NCBI GenBank assembly: GCA_963842235.1
Contig: CAWJFT010000002.1
Location: 62,001-126,000, forward strand
DNA length: 64,000 nt
Source: JACDAN01 sp963842235
GTDB taxonomy: Bacteria > Actinomycetota > Thermoleophilia > Gaiellales > Gaiellaceae
Direction: 5' to 3'
Every line of letters begins with the position of its first letter. Positions within the stretch are counted from its first letter, which is position 1. The position numbers were made by a program, and so were the translations under genes. Below the pieces are notes generated by a model. The model ran no database searches. It saw only the letters and a list, made by a program, of their open reading frames with translations, and was not told where the DNA came from. Positions 8,246-16,080 of this stretch are shown piece by piece.

Positions 8246-9202
8246 CTAACTGGTGAACACGCAGCGGATCGTGAGGCCCTCGCCCGGGCCGCCGCTGGCC
8301 TCGACCCTTCCCCCGGCCGCGCCGACGATGTGCTTGACCACCGCCAGCCCGAGACCCGTCCCGCCGGAGCCCCGGACGCGATCGCCGCGATAGAAGCGCT
8401 CGAAGAGCCGCGGCAGGTCTCTCGGCGACACTCCGGCCCCGTCGTCCGCCGCCCGGAGCTCCCCCGAGCGGACAGTCACCGTCAGCGTCGCGCCGGGCCC
8501 CGCGTAACGAATCGCGTTCTTGGCGAGGTTCTCGACGACCACGCGGAGCATCCGCGGGCGGAGCGGAAGCTCTGCGTCCTCTTCGCCCTCGGCCCGGATC
8601 ACGACGCCTGCGCGGTCAGCGGGCTCGCGAAGCCCGCGCAGCACCTCCTCGACGACCGGCAGGGCGCGCGTCGCTCCCAGCGCCACGACTGCCCTCCCGG
8701 TCTCGAGCTCGCTGAGGAACAAGACGTCGTCGATCAGCTCCGTAATCTGCTCGACCTCGTTCCGGGCCTGCTCGACGAGCGATACGGGATCCTCGCCCGG
8801 TAGCGTCGCAGTCTCGAGCAGCGCGAGCAGGCGCGCGAGCGGCGTCCGCAGCTCGTGGGAGACCGCTGCAGTAAAGCCCGCTCGGAGCTCCTGGTACTCG
8901 GTCGGCTCCCCCGGAGGGTTGATGTAGAGGATCGTCTCGCGGCGCCCGTCCACGTCGTAGCTCACCCGAACCGGTTTCCGGAGGCCGTTCCCGCTCAGAA
9001 CCGCCGCCGGAATACGGCGTCCTTCCACGATCCCGTCGAGGGTGCGCGCCCGCCTGCTGGCTGCGACGACGCGATCCCCGGCGTCGACGACGACCAGCAG
9101 CTCGGGGCTGTCCTCGACGAGCGCTTTCGCGCGCGCAGCCTCGATGCGTAGCGCCTCGAGCTCCTCGCGCTCTTCGCGGTTCCGGGCGAAGGGCAACTTC
9201 AT
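8246..9202 (-). CDS. PhoR/SenX3-like sensor histidine kinase without a membrane segment
   Basis: 318 aa. Residues 1-30 are a charged helix, residues 30-100 look like a PAS domain (DSPELLVVVDAGDRVVAASRRARTL), and the dimerisation helix has the phospho-accepting His116 in AAVSHELRTPLARL. The ATPase domain shows the N box VVENLAKNAIRYAG, the DDGAGVSP G1 box and GGTGLGLAVVKHIV G2 box. No transmembrane segment is present, unlike most PhoR proteins, so it must sense through a cytoplasmic partner, presumably PhoU and the Pst complex. The ATG at 9202 lies only 13 bp from the divergent regulator start. Confidence 0.9.
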   Translation of the reverse strand: MKLPFARNREEREELEALRIEAARAKALVEDSPELLVVVDAGDRVVAASRRARTLDGIVEGRRIPAAVLSGNGLRKPVRVSYDVDGRRETILYINPPGEPTEYQELRAGFTAAVSHELRTPLARLLALLETATLPGEDPVSLVEQARNEVEQITELIDDVLFLSELETGRAVVALGATRALPVVEEVLRGLREPADRAGVVIRAEGEEDAELPLRPRMLRVVVENLAKNAIRYAGPGATLTVTVRSGELRAADDGAGVSPRDLPRLFERFYRGDRVRGSGGTGLGLAVVKHIVGAAGGRVEASGGPGEGLTIRCVFTS

Positions 9203-9218
9203 ACTCTGAACGAGTATG
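9200..9218. promoter_or_regulatory. Symmetric divergent start region of the kinase/regulator pair
   Basis: The 19 bp CATACTC-N5-GAGTATG are a perfect inverted repeat in which each arm contains the start codon of one gene (minus ATG at 9202-9200, plus ATG at 9216). Read from each side, a TACTCT or TACTCG hexamer ends 8 nt before the opposite ATG, a plausible -10 for a leaderless transcript in either direction. Each -10 would overlap the start codon of the other gene. No ribosome binding site exists on either side. Confidence 0.5.
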
Positions 9219-9911
9219 GCGAAGGTCCTGATCGTCGAAGACGACGAGGTCATCTCCGAGGGAATGGCCCGCCACCTCGCGGCGGCGGGCTTCGACCCGA
9301 TCCGCGTCGACAACGGCACGACGGGCCTCGCCCGGCTGCGGTACGAGCGGCCCGACGTCTGCATCGTCGACCTGATGCTGCCCGGCACCGACGGCTGGAA
9401 CCTGATCGAGAGCGCCCGGCGAGAGGGAATCGGGACACCGATCATCGTGGTCTCGGCTCGCGGAACAGAACACGATCGCGTCCACGTCCTCGAGATCGGT
9501 GCGGACGACTTCCTCGTCAAGCCGTTCTCGATGAAGGAGCTCGTCGCCCGCGTGCAAGCCAGCGCGCGCCGCGGCACGCGGCCCGAGCACGAGGAGCGTG
9601 GCGAGCCGATCGAGATCGAAGAGTTGCGGATCGACCCGAATGAGGTGCAGGCCTACGTCCACGGCGAGGACGCAGGACTGACGCCGACCGAGTTCCGACT
9701 GCTCTACGCCCTCGCGCTCGAAGGCGGACGGGTGGTCTCCCGAGACGAGCTGCTCCAGCGCATCTGGGGGCGGCGGGAGACCCGCCGTGACCGGACCGTC
9801 GACGTCTTCGTACGGAAGCTGCGCGAGAAGATCGACAAGCGGGCGCGGGACCACTCCTTCATCCACACCCGCTACGGCGTCGGCTACAAGCTCGAACCGC
9901 AGCCGAAGTAG
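9216..9911 (+). CDS. PhoB/RegX3-like response regulator (OmpR family), first copy
   Basis: 231 aa. The receiver domain spans residues 1-120 with the acidic pocket EDDE, the phosphorylation site Asp52 in IVDLMLPG and the conserved Lys in DDFLVKPFSM. A winged helix (about residues 130-228) ends with RRDRTVDVFVRKLREKID and HTRYGVGYKLEP, typical of OmpR/PhoB effectors. It is divergent from the histidine kinase and stands just before a PHO box and pstSCAB, so it is the likely activator of the phosphate regulon. A second close paralogue lies at 16081. Confidence 0.93.
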   Translation: MAKVLIVEDDEVISEGMARHLAAAGFDPIRVDNGTTGLARLRYERPDVCIVDLMLPGTDGWNLIESARREGIGTPIIVVSARGTEHDRVHVLEIGADDFLVKPFSMKELVARVQASARRGTRPEHEERGEPIEIEELRIDPNEVQAYVHGEDAGLTPTEFRLLYALALEGGRVVSRDELLQRIWGRRETRRDRTVDVFVRKLREKIDKRARDHSFIHTRYGVGYKLEPQPK

Positions 9912-9913
9912 AC

Positions 9914-9946
9914 GTTCACCAGATCGTCACCAGGCGTTCACAGCGT
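9914..9946 (+). promoter_or_regulatory. PHO box (three 11-bp direct repeats) upstream of pstS
   Basis: GTTCACC at 9914-9920, CGTCACC at 9925-9931 and GTTCACA at 9936-9942 recur with exactly 11-bp spacing, the layout of the actinobacterial PHO box bound by PhoP/RegX3-type regulators. A TAGCCT -10 candidate at 9975-9980 follows at a distance that puts the repeats over and upstream of the -35 region, as expected for activation. A transcript starting near 9987 would have a short leader with the GGGGAGG ribosome binding site of pstS. Confidence 0.8.
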
Positions 9947-10024
9947 GGATGCCCACTGACTTCGGCCCCGGACCTAGCCTGCGCAGCGACTGCAGACAAC
10001 GCTGTGAAGGGGAGGAAAAACCAG

Positions 10025-11050
10025 ATGAGCTTCAGGAGAAGCGCAATCACCGTGGCGCTGGTGGCGCTCGTCGGCGCCGCCGTCGCGGTCTCCGCGGGCG
10101 CGCGAAGCCAGGGCACGATCACCGGCGCGGGGGCGACGTTCCCGCAGCCGCTGATCGCCGTCTGGCAGCAGCAGTACAAGCGTGACCAGATCAACTACAA
10201 CGGCATCGGCAGCGGCGGCGGCATCGCCGCGATCACCAATCGCACGGTCGACTTCGGGGCGAGCGACGCTCCGCTGACGCCCGATCAGTTCTCAGCCTGC
10301 AAGGGCTGCGTCCAGATCCCGTGGGTGCTCTCGGCGACCTCGGTCATGTACAACCTCGACGGGGTCAAGAACGCCCTGCACATGAACGGCCGGCTCATAG
10401 CCGACATCTACCTCGGCAGGGTCACAAACTGGAACGACGCCCGCATCAAGCGGCTCAACCCCGGCGTCAATCTCCCCGACCAGAAGATCACTCCCGTCTA
10501 CCGCAGTGACGGCAGCGGGACGACCTACAACTTCACCGACTACCTCACGGCCGTCAGTCCGACCTTCAAGAGCCGTGTCGGCGGTCCGAGCACGACCGTC
10601 AACTGGCCGACCGGCGTCGGCGCGCGCGGAAGCTCCGGCGTCGCCGGGGTGGTCACGCGGACCGATGGTGCAGTTGGCTACGCCGATATCGCCTACGCCC
10701 TCAAGAACCGCATCAAGTTCGCTGCCGTTCAGAACAAGTCCGGCAAATGGGCAACCCCCGGTCTCCGCAGCATCAGGGCGGCGGCTTCGGCCGACAAGAA
10801 GTTCACGTCGACGAACGAGCTCTCGATCGTGAATCCGCCGCGGGGCAAGAAGTACGTACGCGCGTATCCGATCTGCACGTACTCGTACGTCATCGTCCCG
10901 TTTCAGACGAGCAAGGCGGCGCAGCTCAAGTCCTTCATCACATGGGCGGTCACGTCGGGGCAGCAATACGGCCCCAAGCTGATCTTCCAGCCTGTGCCGG
11001 CCTATGTCGTCAACCGCGCGAAGGCGCAACTGAGGCGCGTCCACTCCTAG
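10025..11050 (+). CDS. pstS: PstS, periplasmic/extracellular phosphate-binding protein
   Basis: 341 aa. A secretory signal (RRSAITVALVALVGAAVAVSAGA) is followed by the mature start ITGAGATFPQPLIAVW, the PstS hallmark, and by phosphate-contact blocks VDFGASDAPLT, YRSDGSGTTYNF and GVGARGSSGV. I chose ATG 10025 because GGGGAGG lies 9 nt upstream; an ATG at 10004 would precede it. Unlike most PstS proteins of monoderms it has no lipobox Cys, so it may be released or held by another mechanism. First gene of pstSCAB, 18 bp before pstC, behind a PHO box. Confidence 0.95.
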   Translation: MSFRRSAITVALVALVGAAVAVSAGARSQGTITGAGATFPQPLIAVWQQQYKRDQINYNGIGSGGGIAAITNRTVDFGASDAPLTPDQFSACKGCVQIPWVLSATSVMYNLDGVKNALHMNGRLIADIYLGRVTNWNDARIKRLNPGVNLPDQKITPVYRSDGSGTTYNFTDYLTAVSPTFKSRVGGPSTTVNWPTGVGARGSSGVAGVVTRTDGAVGYADIAYALKNRIKFAAVQNKSGKWATPGLRSIRAAASADKKFTSTNELSIVNPPRGKKYVRAYPICTYSYVIVPFQTSKAAQLKSFITWAVTSGQQYGPKLIFQPVPAYVVNRAKAQLRRVHS

Positions 11051-11068
11051 GAGTCGTCCCCGGCCCTG

Positions 11069-12046
11069 ATGGCCACCGAAGCGAGATCGATCCCCGACCC
11101 CGCCGCCCTCAGGCGGCGGGGTCGTCTCAACCTCGGCGACACCGTTCTCTACGGGATCACCCTGGCGGCAGCGCTCTCCGCGCTCGTCCTCCTGATCCTC
11201 ATCGCCCGCGAGATCCTCGCCGACGCGTGGCCGGCGATGCAGGAGTTCGGCCTGGGCTTCCTGACCTCCAGGACCTGGAATCCGAACATCACCCCCGAGG
11301 TCTACGGCGCCGGGTCGTTCCTGTTCGGCACCGCCCTGACCTCGTTCGCCGCTCTTCTGCTCGCGGCGCCGATTTCGATCGCGATCGCGCTGTTTCTCAC
11401 CGAGCTCGCGCCGCGATGGCTCCGGGGCCCGGTAGGGGCCCTCGTGGAGATGCTCGCGTCGGTCCCGAGCGTGGTCCTCGGCCTCTGGGGCATCCTCGTG
11501 ATGGGCCCCTGGATCGTCGAGCACGTCGGCCCGTTCCTGCATCGCACACTCGGCTGGACACCGTTCTTCAAGACCGAGCCCGTGGCTGGGCCAAGCATCC
11601 TCTCGGCGATCCTGATCCTGACGATCATGATGATCCCGATCATCTCGAGCATCTCCCGCGAGCTCTTCCTGAACGTGCCGCGCGAACTGAAGGAAGGCGC
11701 GCTCGCACTCGGGGCGACACGCTGGGAGCTCGTCCGCGGCGTGATCTTTCCGTACGCGCGCGCAGGCATCGCCGCCGCGATGATCCTCGGCCTCGGACGA
11801 GCGGTCGGCGAGGCGATCGCCGTCACGCAGGTAATCGGCAACAACGAGGCGATCACGTGGAACCTCTTCGAGCCCGGCGACACGCTCGCAAGTCGGATCG
11901 CGAGCGGCTACGTGGGCGCGACGTCGAAGCTCCAGATCTCCTCGCTCGTCTATCTCGCCGTCATCCTCTTGGCGTTCTCGCTCGTCGTGAACCTGGTTGC
12001 TCGGGTGATCGTGCATCGGGTCACCAATAGAGAGGGGTACGGATGA
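11069..12046 (+). CDS. pstC: PstC, phosphate ABC transporter permease
   Basis: 325 aa with about six membrane segments. Conserved permease motifs are SFLFGTALTSFAALLLAAPI near the start of the transmembrane domain and the EAA loop PRELKEGALALGATRWELVRGVIFPYAR, which contacts the PstB ATPase. PstC pairs with PstA to form the high-affinity phosphate channel. Its 3' end overlaps pstA by 4 nt (ATGA), indicating translational coupling. Confidence 0.95.
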   Translation: MATEARSIPDPAALRRRGRLNLGDTVLYGITLAAALSALVLLILIAREILADAWPAMQEFGLGFLTSRTWNPNITPEVYGAGSFLFGTALTSFAALLLAAPISIAIALFLTELAPRWLRGPVGALVEMLASVPSVVLGLWGILVMGPWIVEHVGPFLHRTLGWTPFFKTEPVAGPSILSAILILTIMMIPIISSISRELFLNVPRELKEGALALGATRWELVRGVIFPYARAGIAAAMILGLGRAVGEAIAVTQVIGNNEAITWNLFEPGDTLASRIASGYVGATSKLQISSLVYLAVILLAFSLVVNLVARVIVHRVTNREGYG

Positions 12047-12939
12047 GCGACGCAGCGCTCACTGCACGGTCGTTGACGAGCGAGCACCGCACACGCCGGC
12101 GCATCGTCAACTGGCTGATGGAGGGCCTCGCCACCTTGGCGGCGCTCGCCGCTGTGGCGCTGCTCGTGATCGTGGTCGGGTCGGTCGCCAAGCGCGGAGC
12201 GGGGGCGCTCAACTTCGACTTCTTCACCAAGAACCCGTCCTTCCTAGGCTTCGGCCAGGAGTCGTCCGGCATCGCCAACGCCATCGTCGGGACTTTCATC
12301 ATCGTCGGCCTCGCCATCCTGATGGCGCTGCCAGTCGGCATCCTCGCCGCGATCTACCTGAACGAGTTCGCGCCCAGGCGAGTCGCCTCGGCAGTGACAG
12401 TCGCCTTCGACGTCCTGAACGGCGTTCCCGCAATCGTCATTGGCATCTTCGTCTTCGTCTTCCTCGTCGCCGGCCACGGCCAGTCGGGGATCAAAGCTGG
12501 CTTCGCGCTCGCAATCTTGATGCTCCCGCTAGTCACGCGATCGACTCAAGAGGTTCTGGCTCTCGTTCCGAACGCGGTTCGGGAGGCGAGCCTCGCGCTC
12601 GGCGCGCCGCGCTGGCGCACGACCTTGAACGTCGTCCTTCCGATGGCGGTCGGCGGCATCATCACCGGAGGAACCCTTGCGACCGCGCGAGTCGCCGGCG
12701 AGACCGCGCCCCTCCTCTTCACCAGCTCGCTCGCAGGAAACACCGTGTCCTGGAATCCGGCCGAGCCGCTCGCCTCGATTCCGTTCTTCATCTTCACGTC
12801 CGCAGAGCAGGCCGACCCGTCGCTCCAGGAACAGGCCTGGGGCGCCGCGCTCGTGCTGATCATGTTCGTCCTCGTGGCGAGCATCATCGCGAGGGCGTTC
12901 GGTCTGAGGAGCCGACGACGTTTGACAGGAGGTCGCTGA
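12043..12939 (+). CDS. pstA: PstA, phosphate ABC transporter permease
   Basis: 298 aa with about six membrane segments. The EAA loop VPNAVREASLALGAPRWRTTLNVVLPMAVGGIITG and the block GIANAIVGTFIIVGLAILMALPVGILAAIYLNEFAP (only key residues matter here: GT..I......A.P.G..AAIYL.E) identify PstA. It forms the membrane pore with PstC. It starts within the pstC stop and ends 2 nt before the pstB ATG, whose ribosome binding site AGGAGGT lies in the last pstA codons. Confidence 0.95.
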   Translation: MSDAALTARSLTSEHRTRRRIVNWLMEGLATLAALAAVALLVIVVGSVAKRGAGALNFDFFTKNPSFLGFGQESSGIANAIVGTFIIVGLAILMALPVGILAAIYLNEFAPRRVASAVTVAFDVLNGVPAIVIGIFVFVFLVAGHGQSGIKAGFALAILMLPLVTRSTQEVLALVPNAVREASLALGAPRWRTTLNVVLPMAVGGIITGGTLATARVAGETAPLLFTSSLAGNTVSWNPAEPLASIPFFIFTSAEQADPSLQEQAWGAALVLIMFVLVASIIARAFGLRSRRRLTGGR

Positions 12940-12941
12940 CC

Positions 12942-13820
12942 ATGCAGTACGTTTCGACCCCGATGACGGAGAGCGCGGAGCCGCACATCGAGATCGATCC
13001 GAGCAAGGTCGGCGCGGAGCGGCCGTCCTCGCGGGAAGTCGCGCGCGAGACCGTCTTCCAGATCCAGAACCTCAGCGCGTACTACGGCAAAGCGGCCGCG
13101 ATCCAGGATGTCTCGTTCGACATCTACGGGAAGACCGTCACCGCGATCATCGGGCCCTCGGGCTGCGGCAAGAGCACCTTCATCCGTTGCCTGAACCGGA
13201 TGAACGACGTGATTCCAAGCTTCAGGAGCGACGGCAAGATCCTCTTCCACGAGGTCGACCTGCAGGGGAAGGACGTTGATCCGGTTTCGGTGCGCCGGCG
13301 GATCGGGATGGTCTTTCAGCGTCCGAACCCGTTCCCGAAGTCGGTCTTCGACAACGTGGCGTACGGGCTCCGCATCCTCGGCATGAAGGACAACCTCGGC
13401 GACCGCGTCGAGCATGCGCTCAAGCGCGCAGCGCTCTGGGACGAGGTCAGCGATCGGCTCAAGGACAGCGCCCTCGCGCTCTCCGGTGGCCAGCAGCAGC
13501 GTCTGTGCATCGCTCGGGCGATCGCGATCGAGCCTGACGTGATCCTGCTGGACGAGCCGGCATCCGCCCTCGATCCCATCGCCACAGCGAGCATCGAGGA
13601 CCTGATGCACGAGCTGAAAGAGGACTACACGATCGTGATCGTCACGCACAACATGCAGCAGGCGGCGCGGGTGGCGAACATGACCGCCTTCTTCAGCATC
13701 AGCGGCGGCGAGGACGGCTCGCGGCACGGAGTGCTCGTGGAGTACGACGACACCGAGAAGATCTTCACGAACCCGTCCGAGAAGCGAACCGAGGACTACG
13801 TCACCGGCCGTTTCGGCTAA
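12942..13820 (+). CDS. pstB: PstB, phosphate ABC transporter ATPase
   Basis: 292 aa. Walker A is GPSGCGKST, the signature is LSGGQQQRLCIARAIA and Walker B with D-loop is VILLDEPASALDP. MVFQRPNPFPKSVFDNVAYG is characteristic of PstB. The protein has about 35 extra residues before the first beta strand (VFQIQNLSAYYG) compared with the usual 250-260 aa; an internal ATG at codon 8 could trim part of that. Last gene of the pst operon; a hairpin follows at 13852-13870. Confidence 0.95.
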   Translation: MQYVSTPMTESAEPHIEIDPSKVGAERPSSREVARETVFQIQNLSAYYGKAAAIQDVSFDIYGKTVTAIIGPSGCGKSTFIRCLNRMNDVIPSFRSDGKILFHEVDLQGKDVDPVSVRRRIGMVFQRPNPFPKSVFDNVAYGLRILGMKDNLGDRVEHALKRAALWDEVSDRLKDSALALSGGQQQRLCIARAIAIEPDVILLDEPASALDPIATASIEDLMHELKEDYTIVIVTHNMQQAARVANMTAFFSISGGEDGSRHGVLVEYDDTEKIFTNPSEKRTEDYVTGRFG

Positions 13821-13851
13821 GTCGCACAGACGTTGCTTTGACGTTAAGAAG

Positions 13852-13870
13852 CGGAGAAGGCGCTTCTCCG
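13852..13870 (+). terminator. Hairpin after pstB
   Basis: CGGAGAAG and CTTCTCCG form a perfect 8-bp stem around a GCG loop, 32 bp after the pstB stop. There is no clear T-run, so it may be an RNA 3'-end stabiliser or a weak terminator rather than a strong intrinsic terminator. Confidence 0.45.
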
Positions 13871-13903
13871 GAGAACCGTTTCTAGGGCACAATTTCGTCC
13901 CCC

Positions 13904-14749
13904 ATGGTCGTCGCGCTCGTCGCCCACCAGCGAACGCATACAAACGTCGCGCTGGCCGCCAGCCGCTGCGATGTCCAGGTGCTGCCGCCGGCTGAGGCGC
14001 TCCGCGCACTCACCGAAGGCGACATCGCGATCGGCCGCCTCGACGTCGCTGCGGCGCTCGACGGGATCGAGAACGGGCTCTGGGAGCTCGCGCGGCTGCA
14101 GGGTGCCGGCGTCCGGGTCCTGAACGGGCCAGAGCCCCTCGTGGCTGCGCACGACAAGCTCGCGACGGCGCGAAGCCTGGAGGCGGCCGGAGTGCCCCAC
14201 CCGCGCACCGTCCACGTCGCTGACCCGAGCTCCCCCATTCCGCTTTCTCCACCGGTGGTCGTCAAGCCACGCTTCGGGAGTTGGGGGCAGGACGTCGTGC
14301 TCTGCGAAGACCTCGGGGCGCTGCATCGCTGCCTCGCAGACGACGCTGCGCGTCGCTGGTTCCACACTCATGGCGCACTCGTCCAGGAGCTCATCCCGCC
14401 GCTCGGCCACGACCTTCGGATCGTCGTTTCCGGCAGTTCGGTGGTCGGCGCAGTCCGGCGGGTCGCGCGACCAGGTGAGTGGCGGACGAACGTTGCACTC
14501 GGGGCCAGGCGCGAGCCGGTGTCGCCTCCGGCGGAGGCGTGCGCGCTCGCCGTGGCCGCGGCGCGGGCGATCCAGGCCGACCTCGTCGGCGTCGATCTCC
14601 TTCCGACGCCCGACGGAGGCCATGTCGTCCTCGAGCTGAACGGCGCCGTCGAGTTCAACGAGCAGTACGCGCTGGACGGCGGTGACGTCTTCGAGCGAAC
14701 GCTCTCGGCACTGCTGCCGGCACCGGAGCCGGCCGCCGCGCTCGCCTAA
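13904..14749 (+). CDS. RimK-like ATP-grasp ligase
   Basis: 281 aa. The ATP-grasp fold is visible from residue 90: KLATARSLEAAGVPHPRT (N-terminal cap), VVVKPRFGSWGQDV (nucleotide-binding lysine and glycine loop), LVQELIPPLGHDLRIVVSG (metal/nucleotide acid) and GVDLLPT...VVLELNGAVEFNE with the Mg-binding Glu-x-Asn. RimK/LysX/CofF-type enzymes add amino acids to carboxyl groups, for example glutamate to S6, coenzyme F420 or lysine carrier proteins. The substrate cannot be told here. It follows the pst operon but has its own 80-bp upstream region. Confidence 0.8.
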   Translation: MVVALVAHQRTHTNVALAASRCDVQVLPPAEALRALTEGDIAIGRLDVAAALDGIENGLWELARLQGAGVRVLNGPEPLVAAHDKLATARSLEAAGVPHPRTVHVADPSSPIPLSPPVVVKPRFGSWGQDVVLCEDLGALHRCLADDAARRWFHTHGALVQELIPPLGHDLRIVVSGSSVVGAVRRVARPGEWRTNVALGARREPVSPPAEACALAVAAARAIQADLVGVDLLPTPDGGHVVLELNGAVEFNEQYALDGGDVFERTLSALLPAPEPAAALA

Positions 14750-14893
14750 CCGAACCTCGCCTTCCTTTCTCTCCGCTTGTCCTCGTCAGCGGCGTCGTCG
14801 CGGCTGCCGTTGTGGGGAGTCAGTTACAACGGGCCGGATGGCTAGCCCGACATCGGCGCCGAGGAAGTGCATCGGATGAACGGGAGCCGATTG
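14750..14893. other. 144-bp intergenic stretch between convergent genes
   Basis: No coding region, hairpin or promoter that I can support. It contains one half-site GTTACAAC near 14822 that resembles half of the palindrome family seen at 28-42 kb, without the second half. Confidence 0.4.
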
Positions 14894-15562
14894 TCAACAC
14901 GCGTCGCAGCAGCCTTCACCACGCCAGCTCTCGCGACCCTCTTTCACAGCTACGGCAGCGATGACCAAGGCAGCAGCTGGGTCCATCCACCAGAGCCCGA
15001 ATAGCGCGTTAGTGCCAAGACCAATCAGAAGCGCGATCGAGAGGTATGCGCACAGCTGTGTCTGCGACGCCTCCTTCACGGTCGCCGCAGAGTTAAGCCT
15101 GCGGCCGACGCGACGCTTCCAGGCTGCAAGGAGCGGCATCGTCGCCGCGGTGAAGGCGGCCAAGCCGATACCGAGCCAGCTCGGCTCGGGCTGGTTGCCC
15201 GCCACCAGTGTTCGAGCTGCCTCCAGGCCGACGTAGGCCGCGAGGAGGAAGAACGACGTCGCGATCAGCTGTTGGGCGCGGCGCTCGGCGCTGTTCGAGC
15301 CAAGGCGGGCGCCTGTGAAGAGCCACAAGACGACCACTCCGGCGACCGACTCGATCAGCGAATCGGCACCGAAGGCGATCAGCGCGATTGAGCCCGCAGC
15401 CAACCCGGCGCCGATCGCGACGGCGGCCTCGAGCAAGTGGTAGCCGATGCCGACGCCGGCGAGCAGGCGGGCCTGACGCTCGTATTTGCGACGTTCCCCA
15501 GCCCGCGCAACGGTCAACTGCGACCGCCGGGAGCCAAGCTGGATGAGACCCTGCTCGCTCAC
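14894..15562 (-). CDS. Cation diffusion facilitator-like metal exporter
   Basis: 222 aa with about five to six hydrophobic segments. FGADSLIESVAGVVVLW matches the conserved CDF segment in which Asp and Ser/His residues line the metal site, and WWMDPAAALVIAAVAVKEGRESW matches the last transmembrane segment. The C-terminus ends in a Cys cluster, GEGCCDAC, and lacks the usual cytoplasmic dimerisation domain, as in short actinobacterial members. The GTG start overlaps the ArsR stop (TAGTG), so sensor and exporter form one unit: metal stress would release ArsR and induce export (inference from pairing). Confidence 0.85.
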   Translation of the reverse strand: MSEQGLIQLGSRRSQLTVARAGERRKYERQARLLAGVGIGYHLLEAAVAIGAGLAAGSIALIAFGADSLIESVAGVVVLWLFTGARLGSNSAERRAQQLIATSFFLLAAYVGLEAARTLVAGNQPEPSWLGIGLAAFTAATMPLLAAWKRRVGRRLNSAATVKEASQTQLCAYLSIALLIGLGTNALFGLWWMDPAAALVIAAVAVKEGRESWRGEGCCDAC

Positions 15563-15933
15563 TAGGCCCCGACGAGAGGCCGCGCTTCGGAAATCGCCTC
15601 GGCACTGACCTGGCGGTAGAGGCGCGCACCGATTGCCGTCAAGGCGTAGAACACGATCTTGCCCTCGCGCCGGGACTTCGCCAGACCCTCGTCCTTGAGG
15701 GCTCGGAGGTGGTGCGAGACGAGGTTCTGGGCGCGAGCGGTGATCCAAGCGAGGTCGCAGACGCAAAGCTCGCCGCCCTTGGCTAGCGCGTCGACGATGA
15801 CCAGTCGGGTCGGGTCAGCAAGAGCTCGCACCCTCGCAGCCACCAACTCGGCTGTTCTCGAGGGAAGGCACTCCGCCCTCAGTTCCTCCGCCCTCGGAAG
15901 GTCGAGGCAGAGGAGATCGCAGCGCTCGTCCAT
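15562..15933 (-). CDS. ArsR/SmtB-family metal-responsive repressor (CadC/CmtR-like)
   Basis: 123 aa, winged helix. RVRALADPTRLVIVDAL starts the DNA-binding domain, ELCVCDLA carries the Cys pair typical of the alpha-3N metal site of CadC/CmtR/ArsR proteins, and SHHLRALKDEGLAKSRREGKIVFYAL is the recognition helix plus wing. Extra cysteines near the N-terminus (CDLLCLDLP) could complete a Cd/Pb/Zn-type site. A TAGAAT hexamer lies 6 nt before the ATG, so its transcript is probably leaderless. It is the first gene of the metal efflux operon. Confidence 0.9.
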   Translation of the reverse strand: MDERCDLLCLDLPRAEELRAECLPSRTAELVAARVRALADPTRLVIVDALAKGGELCVCDLAWITARAQNLVSHHLRALKDEGLAKSRREGKIVFYALTAIGARLYRQVSAEAISEARPLVGA

Positions 15934-16005
15934 TGAAACATTCTAACCGGCGTTGATATGTGGATATGTCGATCTCGGAGAGGGTGCGCGTCGGAGGCCC
16001 TAGCC

Positions 16006-16049
16006 GTTCACCGGTCTGTTACCAGTCCTTCACCGAGCGTCCACCCAGG
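16006..16049 (+). promoter_or_regulatory. PHO box (four 11-bp direct repeats) upstream of the second regulator and ppk
   Basis: GTTCACC at 16006, TGTTACC at 16017, CTTCACC at 16028 and GTCCACC at 16039 follow at exactly 11-bp intervals. This is a longer PHO box than the one before pstS. A weak -10 candidate CAATCT lies at 16052-16057 and the regulator ATG at 16081. The arrangement predicts autoregulated, phosphate-starvation-controlled expression of the regulator-ppk-ppx operon. Confidence 0.8.
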
Positions 16050-16080
16050 CGCAATCTCGCACGGGCGAAGATTCCTTCGA

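Noticed and set aside
8252..8258. A GTTCACC unit (minus strand) upstream of phoU as a PHO box
   Set aside because: It encodes the last codons of the histidine kinase, and only one unit matches; the next 11-bp positions do not.
14822..14829. GTTACAAC as a sixth copy of the palindrome family
   Set aside because: Only one half is present; the other half does not match.
15953..15970. Tandem GATATGT repeats upstream of ArsR as an operator
   Set aside because: Direct, not inverted, and only two short units; ArsR/SmtB sites are inverted repeats. Not enough to call.
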